A DNA stretch of 14,578 nt from CAWUJT01 sp963922715 (GCA_963922715.1 CAWUJT010000064.1:1-14578), one strand, 5' to 3'; numbered from the stretch's first letter, positions 1 through 7,925 are shown. Program-made: numbers and translations. Notes: a model not told the origin generated them from the letters alone.

Positions 1-272
1 CCAACACCGGCACGCCTTTGCGGGCCACGCTTTTGGTTGGCTATTGTGCCATGATGTCTGCCGTGCTGTTGCCCGTGGCCACATTGGCGGAGATGGCGGC
101 AAGTGTACTTTTGGCAGTGTTTGTCCTGATCAATCTCACCCTTCTGCGCTTGCAGATCCAAACCCCCGCGGCCCCGTTCCGCGTGCCGCGGGTGGTGCCG
201 ATCTTGGGCGCGGTGTTGTCTGGATTGGCCCTTGCCGCCGCACTTTGGGACACGCTAGGAAGGGGGATATGA
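1..272 (+). CDS. Amino-acid permease (APC superfamily), C-terminal fragment
   Basis: The reading frame is open from the left edge (first full codon at position 3) and stops at TGA 270-272, so only the last 89 or so residues are visible. The fragment begins NTGTPLRATLL, which resembles the loop after a late helix in APC-family amino-acid permeases (inference from family memory). Two hydrophobic stretches follow, roughly AMMSAVLLPVATLAEMAA through VLLAVFVLINLTLL, and then VVPILGAVLSGLALAAALW. A short basic loop with a proline-rich segment (TPAAPFRVPRVVP) lies between them, as is common near the C-terminus of cationic amino-acid transporter-like permeases. An internal TTG at 18 is not the true start. 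The 3' end overlaps the next gene as ATGA, so the two are probably cotranscribed. Substrate cannot be told from this fragment. Confidence 0.7.
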   Translation, partial: NTGTPLRATLLVGYCAMMSAVLLPVATLAEMAASVLLAVFVLINLTLLRLQIQTPAAPFRVPRVVPILGAVLSGLALAAALWDTLGRGI

Positions 273-1969
273 CAAACCACCTTTATTACGGCGACAATCT
301 GGATGTGCTGCGCGACAGCATCGGGGATGAGAGCGCCGATCTGATCTACCTCGATCCGCCATTCAACTCCAATGCGTCTTACAACGTGCTGTTTAAAAGC
401 CCGTCCGGCACTGAGAGTGCGGCGCAAATTGAGGCCTTCGATGACACCTGGCACTGGACAGATACCGCCGAGGACGCCTTTGGCGCGGTGCTGCGTTCGG
501 GCAATGGTGCGGCGGCCGAGATGCTGCGTGCGATGCGTAGCTTTCTGGGTGAGAATGATATGATGGCCTATCTGGCGATGATGGCGGTGCGGCTGTTGGA
601 ATTACATCGGGTGCTCAAACCCACCGGCAGCTTGTATTTGCACTGCGACCCAACGGCCTCGCACTACCTAAAGATTTTGCTCGATGCGGTGTTTGGGGCG
701 CGGAATTTTCGGAATGACATCACATGGCGTCGTTCGACAGCCCATAGCGATGCAAAACGATACGGTAAAGTAAGCGACAACATTTTGTTTTATACAAAAA
801 GCGATAACTACGGTTGGAACGGTGACAGTGTTCGTATCAAACGTACACCAGAAGAGCTAGAAAAATCTTTTCCTCTTAAAGACGAAAGAGGCGCATATCG
901 ATCAGAAAACCTAACTGGTCCATCACATGGACAATCGGGTGGCGAGTCAGCTCAGGCTTGGCGAGGGTATGACATAATTGCGCGCGGTCGGGTATGGTCA
1001 GCCCCAAAGACAGGAAAATATGCAGACTATATCGATGAATACCTGATTCCTGGCTATAAAAAAATCGTAGGTGTGCATGATCGCCTTGATGCGTTAGACA
1101 ATGCAGGTCTCATTGTTCATCCTAAAAAAGGGGTTTGGCCAGGTTTAAAACGCTATGCTGCGGCAGATATCGGACATGCTGTTCAAGATATTATACTTAA
1201 ACCTACAGGATTTACGAACTACACAAAGGGGATGGAGTTCCTTGGATATCCAACACAAAAACCTCTTGAGCTCCTTGAACCTCTCATTGCGGCATCATCG
1301 AATGAAGGTGATGTGGTGCTTGATCCCTTTTGTGGCTGTGGCACCACCGTTCATGCAGCGGAAAAACTCAATCGCCAATGGATTGGGATCGACATCACCC
1401 ATCTTGCCATTGGCTTGATCGAAAAACGCCTGCGCCATGCGTTCCCAGGTGTTACCTTTACCACCCATGGCGTGCCGCAGGACTTGGAGGGTGCGCGCGA
1501 TCTGGCCAAGCGAGGCCGGGAGGACAAGAATTATTATTTCGAGTTCGAGAAATGGGCGCTTAGCCTGATTGACGCTCAGCCGGGTAACATGGGCAAGAAA
1601 GGTGCGGACCGCGGCATCGACGGCAATATTTATTTCGGCAAGACCGAACGGGCGATTGTCTCGGTCAAAGCGGGGGATAATATCGGTGTGCAGATGATCC
1701 GCGATCTGCGCGGCGTGTTAGAGCGCGAACGTGCCGAGATTGGTGTCTTTCTTACTCTTACACCACCGAAGAAAACCATGATCGCAGAGGCCGCCGCCGC
1801 GGGTCAGTTCGAAATGGAGGGGTTCAGCCCTGTCCCGCGTCTTCAGATCGTCAGCATCGCAGAGGCCTTGGAGCTACGTGACCGCGCCGTCCGCCTGCCG
1901 GCACGCCGTGATGATGCCTTCAAGAAATCCGCGCGTGAAGTCAGCACCCAGGGGCGGTTTGATCTGTGA
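269..1969 (+). CDS. Site-specific adenine DNA methyltransferase with C-terminal Mrr-like nuclease domain
   Basis: A 566-residue protein predicted to transfer a methyl group from S-adenosylmethionine to adenine (or cytosine N4) in DNA. The start chosen is ATG 269: it has a strong AGGAAGG-type ribosome site just upstream and gives MTNHLYYGDNLDVL, the usual beginning of this family; the frame is open further upstream but that part overlaps the permease. The catalytic motif DPPF is at residues 29-32 and the SAM-binding motif DPFCGCGTT at 352-360. This order (catalytic motif first) is that of beta-class N6/N4 methyltransferases. Residues about 150-330 between them should hold target recognition. 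After the SAM motif, residues about 420-540 carry GADRGIDGN (445-453) and AIVSVKAG (462-469), followed by VQMIRDLRGVLERE. This resembles Mrr/PD-(D/E)xK restriction folds, with candidate catalytic D451 and K467. The DNA encoding residues about 150-330 is AT-rich relative to both ends, suggesting domain replacement. The stop overlaps the murB GTG start. No separate restriction or specificity gene is present in the window, so it could be an orphan methylase, a self-contained restriction-modification protein, or a regulator. Confidence 0.85.
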   Translation: MTNHLYYGDNLDVLRDSIGDESADLIYLDPPFNSNASYNVLFKSPSGTESAAQIEAFDDTWHWTDTAEDAFGAVLRSGNGAAAEMLRAMRSFLGENDMMAYLAMMAVRLLELHRVLKPTGSLYLHCDPTASHYLKILLDAVFGARNFRNDITWRRSTAHSDAKRYGKVSDNILFYTKSDNYGWNGDSVRIKRTPEELEKSFPLKDERGAYRSENLTGPSHGQSGGESAQAWRGYDIIARGRVWSAPKTGKYADYIDEYLIPGYKKIVGVHDRLDALDNAGLIVHPKKGVWPGLKRYAAADIGHAVQDIILKPTGFTNYTKGMEFLGYPTQKPLELLEPLIAASSNEGDVVLDPFCGCGTTVHAAEKLNRQWIGIDITHLAIGLIEKRLRHAFPGVTFTTHGVPQDLEGARDLAKRGREDKNYYFEFEKWALSLIDAQPGNMGKKGADRGIDGNIYFGKTERAIVSVKAGDNIGVQMIRDLRGVLERERAEIGVFLTLTPPKKTMIAEAAAAGQFEMEGFSPVPRLQIVSIAEALELRDRAVRLPARRDDAFKKSAREVSTQGRFDL

Positions 1970-2895
1970 CCCTGTATCCTGAGACGCGGGGCGCGCTGAC
2001 GCTGAACCGCCCCTTGGCGGATCTAACATGGCTGCGGGTGGGTGGTCCAGCAGATGCGTTGTTTCAGCCTGCTGATCTTGATGATCTATGTGCATTCCTA
2101 AAGAGCTTGCCAAAAGACATCGCGGTGTTTCCCATGGGCGTGGGCTCAAATCTGATTGTGCGCGATGGCGGCTTGCGCGCGGTGGTGATCCGGCTGGGGC
2201 GGAGCTTCAACGCCATTGAGGTTGATGGCGCGCGCGTGATCGCAGGTGCGGCAGCACTCGATGCGCATGTGGCCCGCAAAGCCGCCGCTGCCGGGCGCGA
2301 TCTGACGTTTTTGCGCACGATCCCTGGCTCTATCGGCGGCGCGGTGCGCATGAATGCCGGATGTTATGGCAGCTATGTCGCCGATCATCTGTTAGAAGCG
2401 CAGGCAGTCACGCAGGCCGGTGAGCGGGTGACCCTCACACCCAACGATCTGTCCTTTGGCTACCGCACCAGCGCACTGCCTGAGGGATGGGTGATCACGT
2501 CCGCAACCTTTCGGGCCGCGCCGGATGCCCCCGAGGCGCTGGCCGCCAAGATGGCCGATCAGCTTGCCAAGCGCGACGCGAGCCAGCCCACGAAGGAGCG
2601 CAGCGCGGGATCGACGTTTCGCAATCCCGCCGGATATTCGTCCACGGGCCAGGCCGACGACCGCCACGATCTGAAGGCTTGGACGCTCATTGATGCCGCC
2701 GGTTTGCGCGGAGCAACGCGGGGCCGGGCACAGATGTCACCCAAGCATCCGAACTTCCTGATCAACACCGGCGGGGCAACGGCGACCGATTTGGAAGATT
2801 TAGGGGAAGATGTGCGTAAAATCGTTTTGCAAAATTCTGGGATCAGGTTACAATGGGAAATTATGCGGGTCGGTAATCGGCCCAATAATATATAA
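1966..2895 (+). CDS. murB: UDP-N-acetylenolpyruvoylglucosamine reductase MurB
   Basis: Cytoplasmic FAD enzyme that uses NADPH to reduce UDP-GlcNAc-enolpyruvate to UDP-MurNAc, an early committed step of peptidoglycan synthesis. The 309-residue length is normal for the short MurB type. Visible motifs are the FAD-binding GVGSNLIVRDGG, then TIPGSIGGAVRMNAG, then SAGSTFRNP (213-221) with the probable catalytic Ser216 that protonates the intermediate, HPNFLINTGGAT, and the C-terminal LQWEIMRVG with the probable catalytic Glu298. The start is GTG 1966, inside the methyltransferase stop (GTGA overlap), preceded by a GGGGCGG ribosome site; the resulting N-terminus (ETRGALTLNRPLADLTWLRVGGPA) matches the family from its first residues. 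The gene is GC-rich (sample lines 70-73% by hand count), like the genes to its left and unlike ddl to its right. Translational coupling to a DNA methyltransferase is unusual for this gene. Confidence 0.97.
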   Translation: MTLYPETRGALTLNRPLADLTWLRVGGPADALFQPADLDDLCAFLKSLPKDIAVFPMGVGSNLIVRDGGLRAVVIRLGRSFNAIEVDGARVIAGAAALDAHVARKAAAAGRDLTFLRTIPGSIGGAVRMNAGCYGSYVADHLLEAQAVTQAGERVTLTPNDLSFGYRTSALPEGWVITSATFRAAPDAPEALAAKMADQLAKRDASQPTKERSAGSTFRNPAGYSSTGQADDRHDLKAWTLIDAAGLRGATRGRAQMSPKHPNFLINTGGATATDLEDLGEDVRKIVLQNSGIRLQWEIMRVGNRPNNI

Positions 2896-2896
2896 A

Positions 2897-2913
2897 GCCT
2901 CCATCAGAGAGGC
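2897..2913. repeat. Short GC-rich inverted repeat between murB and ddl
   Basis: GCCTC (2897-2901) and GAGGC (2909-2913) form a 5-bp stem with a 7-nt loop, immediately after the murB stop. On the + strand it is followed by an A-rich run rather than T residues, so it does not look like a terminator for murB. Read on the minus strand, the stem is followed by TTTATATATTATT, which does look like a weak intrinsic terminator, although no minus-strand gene precedes it here. A second small element, AAGGCC repeated within 2925-2940, follows it. A function is uncertain. Confidence 0.35.
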
Positions 2914-2957
2914 GTAAAAATAACAAGGCCATAAGGCCAAGACAGAGGCAGAGACGA

Positions 2958-3878
2958 TTGGGCAAGTCGGGCAGGACATCCCAAACTGTTGCCGTTTTAA
3001 TGGGCGGCTTCAGCGCAGAGCGTGAGGTGTCTTTGAGCACCGGGCGCGAATGCGCGCTTGCTTTGCGCACGTATGGATATGATGTGATCGAGATCGATGC
3101 AGGTCCTAACGTGGCAAACGTTCTGATTGAAGCGCAGCCCGATGTTGTTTTCAACGCCCTGCATGGACGTTGGGGGGAAGATGGCTGTGTCCAAGGCCTT
3201 TTGGAGTGGCTTTGTATGCCTTATACGCATTCGGGGGTGCGCGCCTCTGCCAATGCAATGGACAAAGAACAGGCCAAGATATTGTTTCGCACTATGGGGT
3301 TGCCTGTACCCAAGAGCACGGTTGTACATCGGCAAGAAGTGTCCGAGCATCACGTTCTTGCCCCGCCTTATGTGGCCAAACCTGTCAGCGAAGGATCATC
3401 TGTTGGGATTTATATCGTCCCTGCTGGCACAAATGGTCCGCCCCAAATTTCAGAAGATTTGCCGGATCAATTCATGGTCGAGGCTTATGTGCCAGGGCTT
3501 GAGTTGACAACAACTGTCGTCGGCGAACAGGCTTTGGGGGTGACGGAAATTGTCACGGACGGATGGTACGACTATCACGCGAAATATGAGGTGGGTGGCA
3601 GTCATCATGTGCTGCCTGCGCGCATCCCGCCCGATATCACAGCGGCGTGTAAGCGTTATGCGCTTATGGCACATCAGGTGCTTGGGTGCCGTGGTCTGAG
3701 TCGGACTGATTTTCGCTGGGATCAGACAAAAGGTCTTGAAGGGCTTTTTGTGCTTGAAACAAATACACAGCCGGGAATGACGCCCACGTCCTTGTCTCCG
3801 GAGCAAGCGGCCTATGCCGGAATGGATATGCCAGCTTTATGCGCTTGGTTGGTGGAGGATGCTTCATGCGCGCGCTGA
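2958..3878 (+). CDS. ddl: D-alanine--D-alanine ligase
   Basis: ATP-grasp ligase of the cytoplasm that joins two D-alanines for the peptidoglycan pentapeptide; 306 residues, the usual length of DdlB. Recognisable segments are VAVLMGGFSAEREVSLSTG near the N-terminus (the substrate-binding Glu of SAERE is present), ALHGRWGEDGCVQGLLE, the ATP-grasp Lys segment PYVAKPVSEGSSVGI, VEAYVPGLELT, CRGLSRTDF and the metal/phosphate motif ETNTQPGMTPTSL. The start is TTG 2958: AGAGG lies 9 nt upstream, and the first ATG in frame (3000) would delete the first beta strand VAVLMGG. It lies 62 nt after murB, and its last 13 nt overlap ftsQ. Base composition falls to about 50-55% GC here. Other ATP-grasp ligases are unlikely given the full motif set and the context. 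Confidence 0.96.
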   Translation: MGKSGRTSQTVAVLMGGFSAEREVSLSTGRECALALRTYGYDVIEIDAGPNVANVLIEAQPDVVFNALHGRWGEDGCVQGLLEWLCMPYTHSGVRASANAMDKEQAKILFRTMGLPVPKSTVVHRQEVSEHHVLAPPYVAKPVSEGSSVGIYIVPAGTNGPPQISEDLPDQFMVEAYVPGLELTTTVVGEQALGVTEIVTDGWYDYHAKYEVGGSHHVLPARIPPDITAACKRYALMAHQVLGCRGLSRTDFRWDQTKGLEGLFVLETNTQPGMTPTSLSPEQAAYAGMDMPALCAWLVEDASCAR

Positions 3879-4768
3879 AGCTGTTTCAAAGCCGGGCAAA
3901 TGCAGTTGCTGATCCTTCTCCCAGTCGGGCAGTTTATCGTGCGCACAGACTGTGGCTTACGCCGAGTTTTCGTGCTTTTTTGCGTATAGGTTTGCCCGCT
4001 TATGCCATCATCTTAGGTGTTGCTTGGTATTTTGGCGATGCGGGGCGTGTTCAGGCTCTTACTGAACACGTTGCCGGTCTACGTCAGTCTATCGAACAAC
4101 GCCCCGAATTCATGGTCCAGGTATTGAAAATTGAGGGGGCCTCTGAGGAGCTGGTTGAGGATATTCGTGAAGCTTTTCCCATTGATTTGCCAATAAGTTA
4201 CTTTGCACTCAATTTTGAGCAGTTACGCCGTGATATCGAAAGTCTTGATCCCGTAGCTGTTGCGGAGGTTCGGCTGCAATCCAAGGGCACTTTGTTGATC
4301 ACACTTCAAGAGCGCGTTCCAGTTGCCGTGTTACAGCATGAGACCGGCTTGGAGATGCTTGATATTGAAGGGTTTCGTGTAGGGTCTGTGGCAGACGCGC
4401 GTGTCTGGCCTGATTTTCCGCTGCTGGCTGGTAGGGGGGCGGAACAGAATGTGGCTGAGGCTTTGGCGCTGCATGCGGCGGCTCTGCCAATTACAGATCA
4501 AATTTTAGGGTATATCCGTGTGGGTGAAAGGCGTTGGGATGTTGTTCTAAACGGCAATCGTAAAATCCTTTTACCGGAGCATCAGCCGACATTGGCGCTT
4601 GACCGCATTCTCGCGCTTCATGCGACCCAAGATGTTTTGGCCAGAGACATAATCGTTTTCGACTACCGCAATGCTTTACGGCCGACATTGCGTATGAGCC
4701 AAATCTCTCATCACGCGTGGCGCCAGGTCAAGAATTTAGAAGTCTTATCTCAAGAGGACGGTGAATGA
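3866..4768 (+). CDS. ftsQ: Cell division protein FtsQ
   Basis: Bitopic inner-membrane protein of the divisome that links the Z-ring side to the periplasmic septal synthesis complex (FtsB, FtsL, FtsWI). A product of 300 residues is predicted from ATG 3866, preceded by a perfect GGAGG with 7-nt spacing; an in-frame ATG at 3839 lacks such a site. Layout: a basic cytoplasmic tail (1-38), one membrane helix about 39-57 (FLRIGLPAYAIILGVAWYF), a POTRA domain about 82-150 (FMVQVLKIEGASEELVEDI and onward to TLLITLQERVPVAV), and a beta domain containing EMLDIEGFRVG. The start lies inside ddl (13-nt overlap) and the stop overlaps ftsA as ATGA, so the three genes are translationally coupled. FtsQ proteins vary strongly in sequence; identification rests on topology, POTRA features and position. 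Confidence 0.95.
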   Translation: MRALKLFQSRANAVADPSPSRAVYRAHRLWLTPSFRAFLRIGLPAYAIILGVAWYFGDAGRVQALTEHVAGLRQSIEQRPEFMVQVLKIEGASEELVEDIREAFPIDLPISYFALNFEQLRRDIESLDPVAVAEVRLQSKGTLLITLQERVPVAVLQHETGLEMLDIEGFRVGSVADARVWPDFPLLAGRGAEQNVAEALALHAAALPITDQILGYIRVGERRWDVVLNGNRKILLPEHQPTLALDRILALHATQDVLARDIIVFDYRNALRPTLRMSQISHHAWRQVKNLEVLSQEDGE

Positions 4769-6096
4769 GTATTTTATATGAGGCACAACGCGCGATGCGC
4801 CGAGCCCGAAAAGTGGCTTTGCAGCGGGGCGTTATTGCGATTTTGGATGTGGGAACTTTTAAAACAGTTTGTCTTGTGTTGCGCTTTGAGCCAGAGAGCG
4901 ATTTTTCTGATGATGGTATGAGTTCAATGGCGGGTCAGGCAAGGTTTCGCGTGATTGGAGCGGCGACAACACGCTCACGCGGGGTCCGGTTTGGCGAAAT
5001 TGCAACGATGGCAGAGACTGAACGCGCTTTGCGCACGGCTTTGCAAGCTGCGCAGAAAATGGCAGATGTGCGTGTTGATCATGTCATTGCGTGTTTCTCA
5101 GGTGGGCGTCCACGCAGCTACGGCTTGACCAGTCATGTAAATTTGAGTGGCGATATTGTTGATGAACATGATATCGCACGGCTTCTCGCTGCATGTGAAA
5201 TGCCGCATTTGCCAAGTAATGTACAGGTTTTGCATGCCCAGCCGGTGAATTTCACGATTGATCATCGTACTGGTTTGCGCGATCCTAGGGGCCAAGTGGG
5301 CAACACACTGGCGGCTGATCTGCACATGCTGTCGGTTGATGACCATACGATTGATCATCTTGTCTACTGTGTGAAGCGCTGTGATGTCGAACTTGCAGGC
5401 ATTTCCTCTGCCGCTTATGTGTCCGGAATGTCGGCCTTAGTGGAAGATGAGCAAGAGCTTGGGGCTGCATGTATAGATATGGGTGGCGGTGCAACGAGCA
5501 TATCTTTGTTTATGCGTATGCACATGATCTATGCGGATACAATTCGTATGGGCGGAGAGCATATAACCTCGGACATCAGCCAAGGGCTGCAAATACCCAT
5601 GCAATTGGCCGAACGCATCAAAACGCGCTTCGGCGGGGTTTTGGCCACTGGGCTCGACGACCGTGAGTTGATTGACTTGGCTGGAGATACAGGCGATTGG
5701 GAACATGATCGTCGTCAGATCACGCGCTCTGAATTGATCGGGATCATAAGGCCGAGAGTTGAGGAAATCCTCGAAGAGGTACGTATGGTTCTAGATGACG
5801 CTGGTTTTTCATATCTCCCTAGCCAACGCATTGTTTTAACGGGTGGCGCCAGTCAAATTCCCGGGTTAGATGGACTTGCCGCGCGCATCTTGGGCAATCA
5901 GGTGCGCTTGGGTCGTCCGCTTCGTATTAAAGGCTTGCCTCAAGCCGTGACGGGCCCGGCTTTTTCAGCTGCTGTGGGGCTTTGTATGTCTGTTGCTGAG
6001 CCACAAGATGAATGGTGGGATTTCGATACGACATCTTATCCCGCTTATCAGCGCTCAACACAACGCATGTTACGTTGGTTCAAAAATAATTGGTAG
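4765..6096 (+). CDS. ftsA: Cell division protein FtsA
   Basis: Actin-like ATPase that tethers FtsZ filaments to the cytoplasmic membrane and recruits later division proteins; 443 residues. Actin-fold phosphate motif 1 is DVGTFK at 28-33, phosphate motif 2 is IDMGGG at 237-242, and the adenosine motif is TGGASQ at 359-364. An inserted 1C domain lies between the first two (DHVIACFSGGRPRSYG onward). The C-terminus QRMLRWFKNNW is a short amphipathic basic/aromatic helix, the expected membrane-targeting sequence, separated from the core by an acidic aromatic linker. The N-terminal basic stretch QRAMRRARKVALQRG before the core is longer than in E. coli FtsA. The start ATG 4765 overlaps the ftsQ stop and has AAGAGG 7 nt upstream. 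Confidence 0.97.
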   Translation: MSILYEAQRAMRRARKVALQRGVIAILDVGTFKTVCLVLRFEPESDFSDDGMSSMAGQARFRVIGAATTRSRGVRFGEIATMAETERALRTALQAAQKMADVRVDHVIACFSGGRPRSYGLTSHVNLSGDIVDEHDIARLLAACEMPHLPSNVQVLHAQPVNFTIDHRTGLRDPRGQVGNTLAADLHMLSVDDHTIDHLVYCVKRCDVELAGISSAAYVSGMSALVEDEQELGAACIDMGGGATSISLFMRMHMIYADTIRMGGEHITSDISQGLQIPMQLAERIKTRFGGVLATGLDDRELIDLAGDTGDWEHDRRQITRSELIGIIRPRVEEILEEVRMVLDDAGFSYLPSQRIVLTGGASQIPGLDGLAARILGNQVRLGRPLRIKGLPQAVTGPAFSAAVGLCMSVAEPQDEWWDFDTTSYPAYQRSTQRMLRWFKNNW

Positions 6097-6179
6097 ATCT
6101 ATATGTTGATATGACTACAACAAAGCGAAAATATTATTTTACATTCGTCCATATTTTGTAGAAAATCCTTAATTTTTTC

Positions 6180-6208
6180 GTGACGGCGCCGCGATTATTG
6201 GGTAATAT
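6180..6208 (+). promoter_or_regulatory. Candidate ftsZ promoter in the ftsA-ftsZ gap
   Basis: The 180-nt gap 6097-6276 starts with an AT-rich block (6126-6178) followed by GTGACG (6180-6185), a 17-nt spacer and TAATAT (6203-6208). Each hexamer matches the sigma-70 consensus at 4 of 6 positions. The AT-rich block could act as an UP element. An 8-bp palindrome CGGCGCCG (6184-6191) overlaps the -35 edge, and a 5-bp inverted repeat GGCGC/GCGCC (6231-6255) lies in the leader. No TTAA-N7-TTAA CtrA site or GANTC methylation site was seen in the gap. A separate promoter would let ftsZ be expressed above the level of ftsQA. Confidence 0.35.
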
Positions 6209-6276
6209 ACTCAAAAGCAGTTATAAATCTGGCGCATACGAGGCTCATACGCGCCCAAAATACAGGTAGGCATATC

Positions 6277-7860
6277 ATGACACTGACACTTAGCATGCCA
6301 GGTAACGAAAAAGAACTAAAGCCACGGATCACAGTATTCGGTGTGGGCGGTGCGGGCGGGAACGCCGTTGACAACATGATTAATAAAGAGCTTGAGGGTG
6401 TCGAATTTGTTGTGGCAAACACAGATGCCCAGGCCTTGCAACAATCCCGCTCCCCTTTGCGTATTCAGTTGGGTGTACGTGTTACAGAAGGTTTGGGGGC
6501 CGGGGCGAGACCGTCTGTTGGGGCGTCAGCCGCAGAAGAATCGATCGAAGAGATCGTGGATCGCCTGGCCGGGGCACATATGTGCTTTATAACAGCAGGT
6601 TTGGGTGGCGGCACAGGGACAGGCGCTGCGCCCATCATTGCGCAAGCAGCGCGTGAGCTTGGGGTTCTGACAGTTGGCGTTGTGACCAAGCCGTTTCAGT
6701 TTGAGGGCGCAAAACGCATGCGCCAAGCTGAAGAGGGCGCAGAGGCGCTACAAAAAGTCGTGGATACGTTGATCGTGATCCCAAATCAAAATCTTTTCCG
6801 TCTTGCCAACGAAAAAACAACCTTCACAGAAGCGTTTTCTATGGCGGATGATGTGCTCTATCAAGGTGTGAAAGGTGTAACCGATCTTATGGTTCGCCCA
6901 GGTCTGATCAATCTCGATTTCGCAGATGTTCGCGCGGTTATGGATGAAATGGGCAAAGCTATGATGGGTACCGGGGAAAGCAACGGTGAAGAACGTGCAG
7001 TGCAATCTGCTGAGAAAGCGATCGCCAACCCACTTCTCGATGAGATCAGCTTACGTGGGGCCCGTGGCGTTTTGATCAATGTCACCGGCGGCTATGATCT
7101 GACATTGTTTGAGCTCGATGAGGCTGCAAACCGCATCCGAGAGGAAGTCGATCCAGAAGCAAATATTATCGTCGGTTCTACGCTCGACCCCAAAATGGAA
7201 GGTATTATGCGTGTTAGCGTTGTTGCCACCGGCATCGATGCCAGAGAGGTTGAACAAGATGCTCCTGCCACGCGCCGCCGCTTGAGTGAGCCATTGACCC
7301 CAGTTACACCTGCCAAAGAAACGGCATCTGTGCAAAAGCCCTATTATCTTGGCGAACAGGACGCGCGCGCACCCTCGTTTTTTGAGCATATGGAAGCGCA
7401 AGATAGCGAACAAGAAGCCCTGCAAAATATAGATCATAGAGATATGCGTGACGTTGATTTCAACGACACAGGTTCAAAGAGCTTTGAAGCGAATGAGTCT
7501 AAGCTTGCGCCATCAAACATAGAGAGTTCCACATCTTCCGAAGCCTCCGATCCTGTAAGCCACCATTCTACGTCTTCTTCTCCATCACATGAGGAGATAG
7601 ATGCGCTGCGTGCTGCTGCTCAAAAAAATATTATGAAGTCGCAAAATACATTATCTAAACCCGGTGAAGATGAAAAACATCGATTTTCAGGCATTGGCTC
7701 TTTAATAAACCGTATGACAGGTCAGACAAATCCCACACAGCAAAATTCTGTACCGCAAATCCGATCTCAAACCGCTAAGAAAATCCCACAAGATTTGGGT
7801 GTAGATGGTGAAGATGAGCGTATTGAAATTCCTGCCTTTTTGCGGCGTCAGGCAAACTGA
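6277..7860 (+). CDS. ftsZ: Cell division GTPase FtsZ
   Basis: Tubulin-like GTPase that polymerises into the Z-ring at midcell. A product of 527 residues is predicted from ATG 6277 (ribosome site AGGTAGG upstream). The GTPase domain spans about 15-320: IxVFGVGGAGGNAVDNM at the start, the tubulin signature GGGTGTG at 110-116 and the T7 loop NLDFADV at 212-218, which completes the active site of the next subunit. A long polar linker (about 322-512), rich in Ser, Glu and Asp, follows, and the protein ends with the conserved C-terminal peptide IEIPAFLRRQAN that binds FtsA and other partners. E. coli FtsZ has 383 residues; the extra length here is all linker, as is common in alphaproteobacteria. 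Within the linker, SFFEHME (367-373) and GIGSLINRMTG (472-482) look constrained. It is separated from ftsA by 180 nt and probably has its own promoter. Confidence 0.98.
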   Translation: MTLTLSMPGNEKELKPRITVFGVGGAGGNAVDNMINKELEGVEFVVANTDAQALQQSRSPLRIQLGVRVTEGLGAGARPSVGASAAEESIEEIVDRLAGAHMCFITAGLGGGTGTGAAPIIAQAARELGVLTVGVVTKPFQFEGAKRMRQAEEGAEALQKVVDTLIVIPNQNLFRLANEKTTFTEAFSMADDVLYQGVKGVTDLMVRPGLINLDFADVRAVMDEMGKAMMGTGESNGEERAVQSAEKAIANPLLDEISLRGARGVLINVTGGYDLTLFELDEAANRIREEVDPEANIIVGSTLDPKMEGIMRVSVVATGIDAREVEQDAPATRRRLSEPLTPVTPAKETASVQKPYYLGEQDARAPSFFEHMEAQDSEQEALQNIDHRDMRDVDFNDTGSKSFEANESKLAPSNIESSTSSEASDPVSHHSTSSSPSHEEIDALRAAAQKNIMKSQNTLSKPGEDEKHRFSGIGSLINRMTGQTNPTQQNSVPQIRSQTAKKIPQDLGVDGEDERIEIPAFLRRQAN

Positions 7861-7902
7861 GCAAAGATATTATATTTGACGTCTTCTATTAATCTGCGAC
7901 TG

Positions 7903-7919
7903 GCAAAAAACAGTTTTGC
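7903..7919 (+). terminator. Weak candidate terminator after ftsZ
   Basis: GCAAAA (7903-7908) and TTTTGC (7914-7919) form a 6-bp AT-rich stem with a 5-nt loop, 42 nt after the ftsZ stop, followed by TTGTCTTT. The stem is weak for an intrinsic terminator, but it lies just upstream of a candidate lpxC promoter, as expected if the two genes are separate transcription units. Confidence 0.3.
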
Positions 7920-7925
7920 TTGTCT

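Noticed and set aside
44..268. Upstream extension of the methyltransferase reading frame
   Set aside because: It lies wholly within the permease 3' end in another frame, lacks family resemblance, and ATG 269 has a strong ribosome site.
3839..3865. Earlier ATG for ftsQ
   Set aside because: ATG 3866 has a perfect GGAGG at 7 nt, whereas the region before 3839 has no ribosome site.
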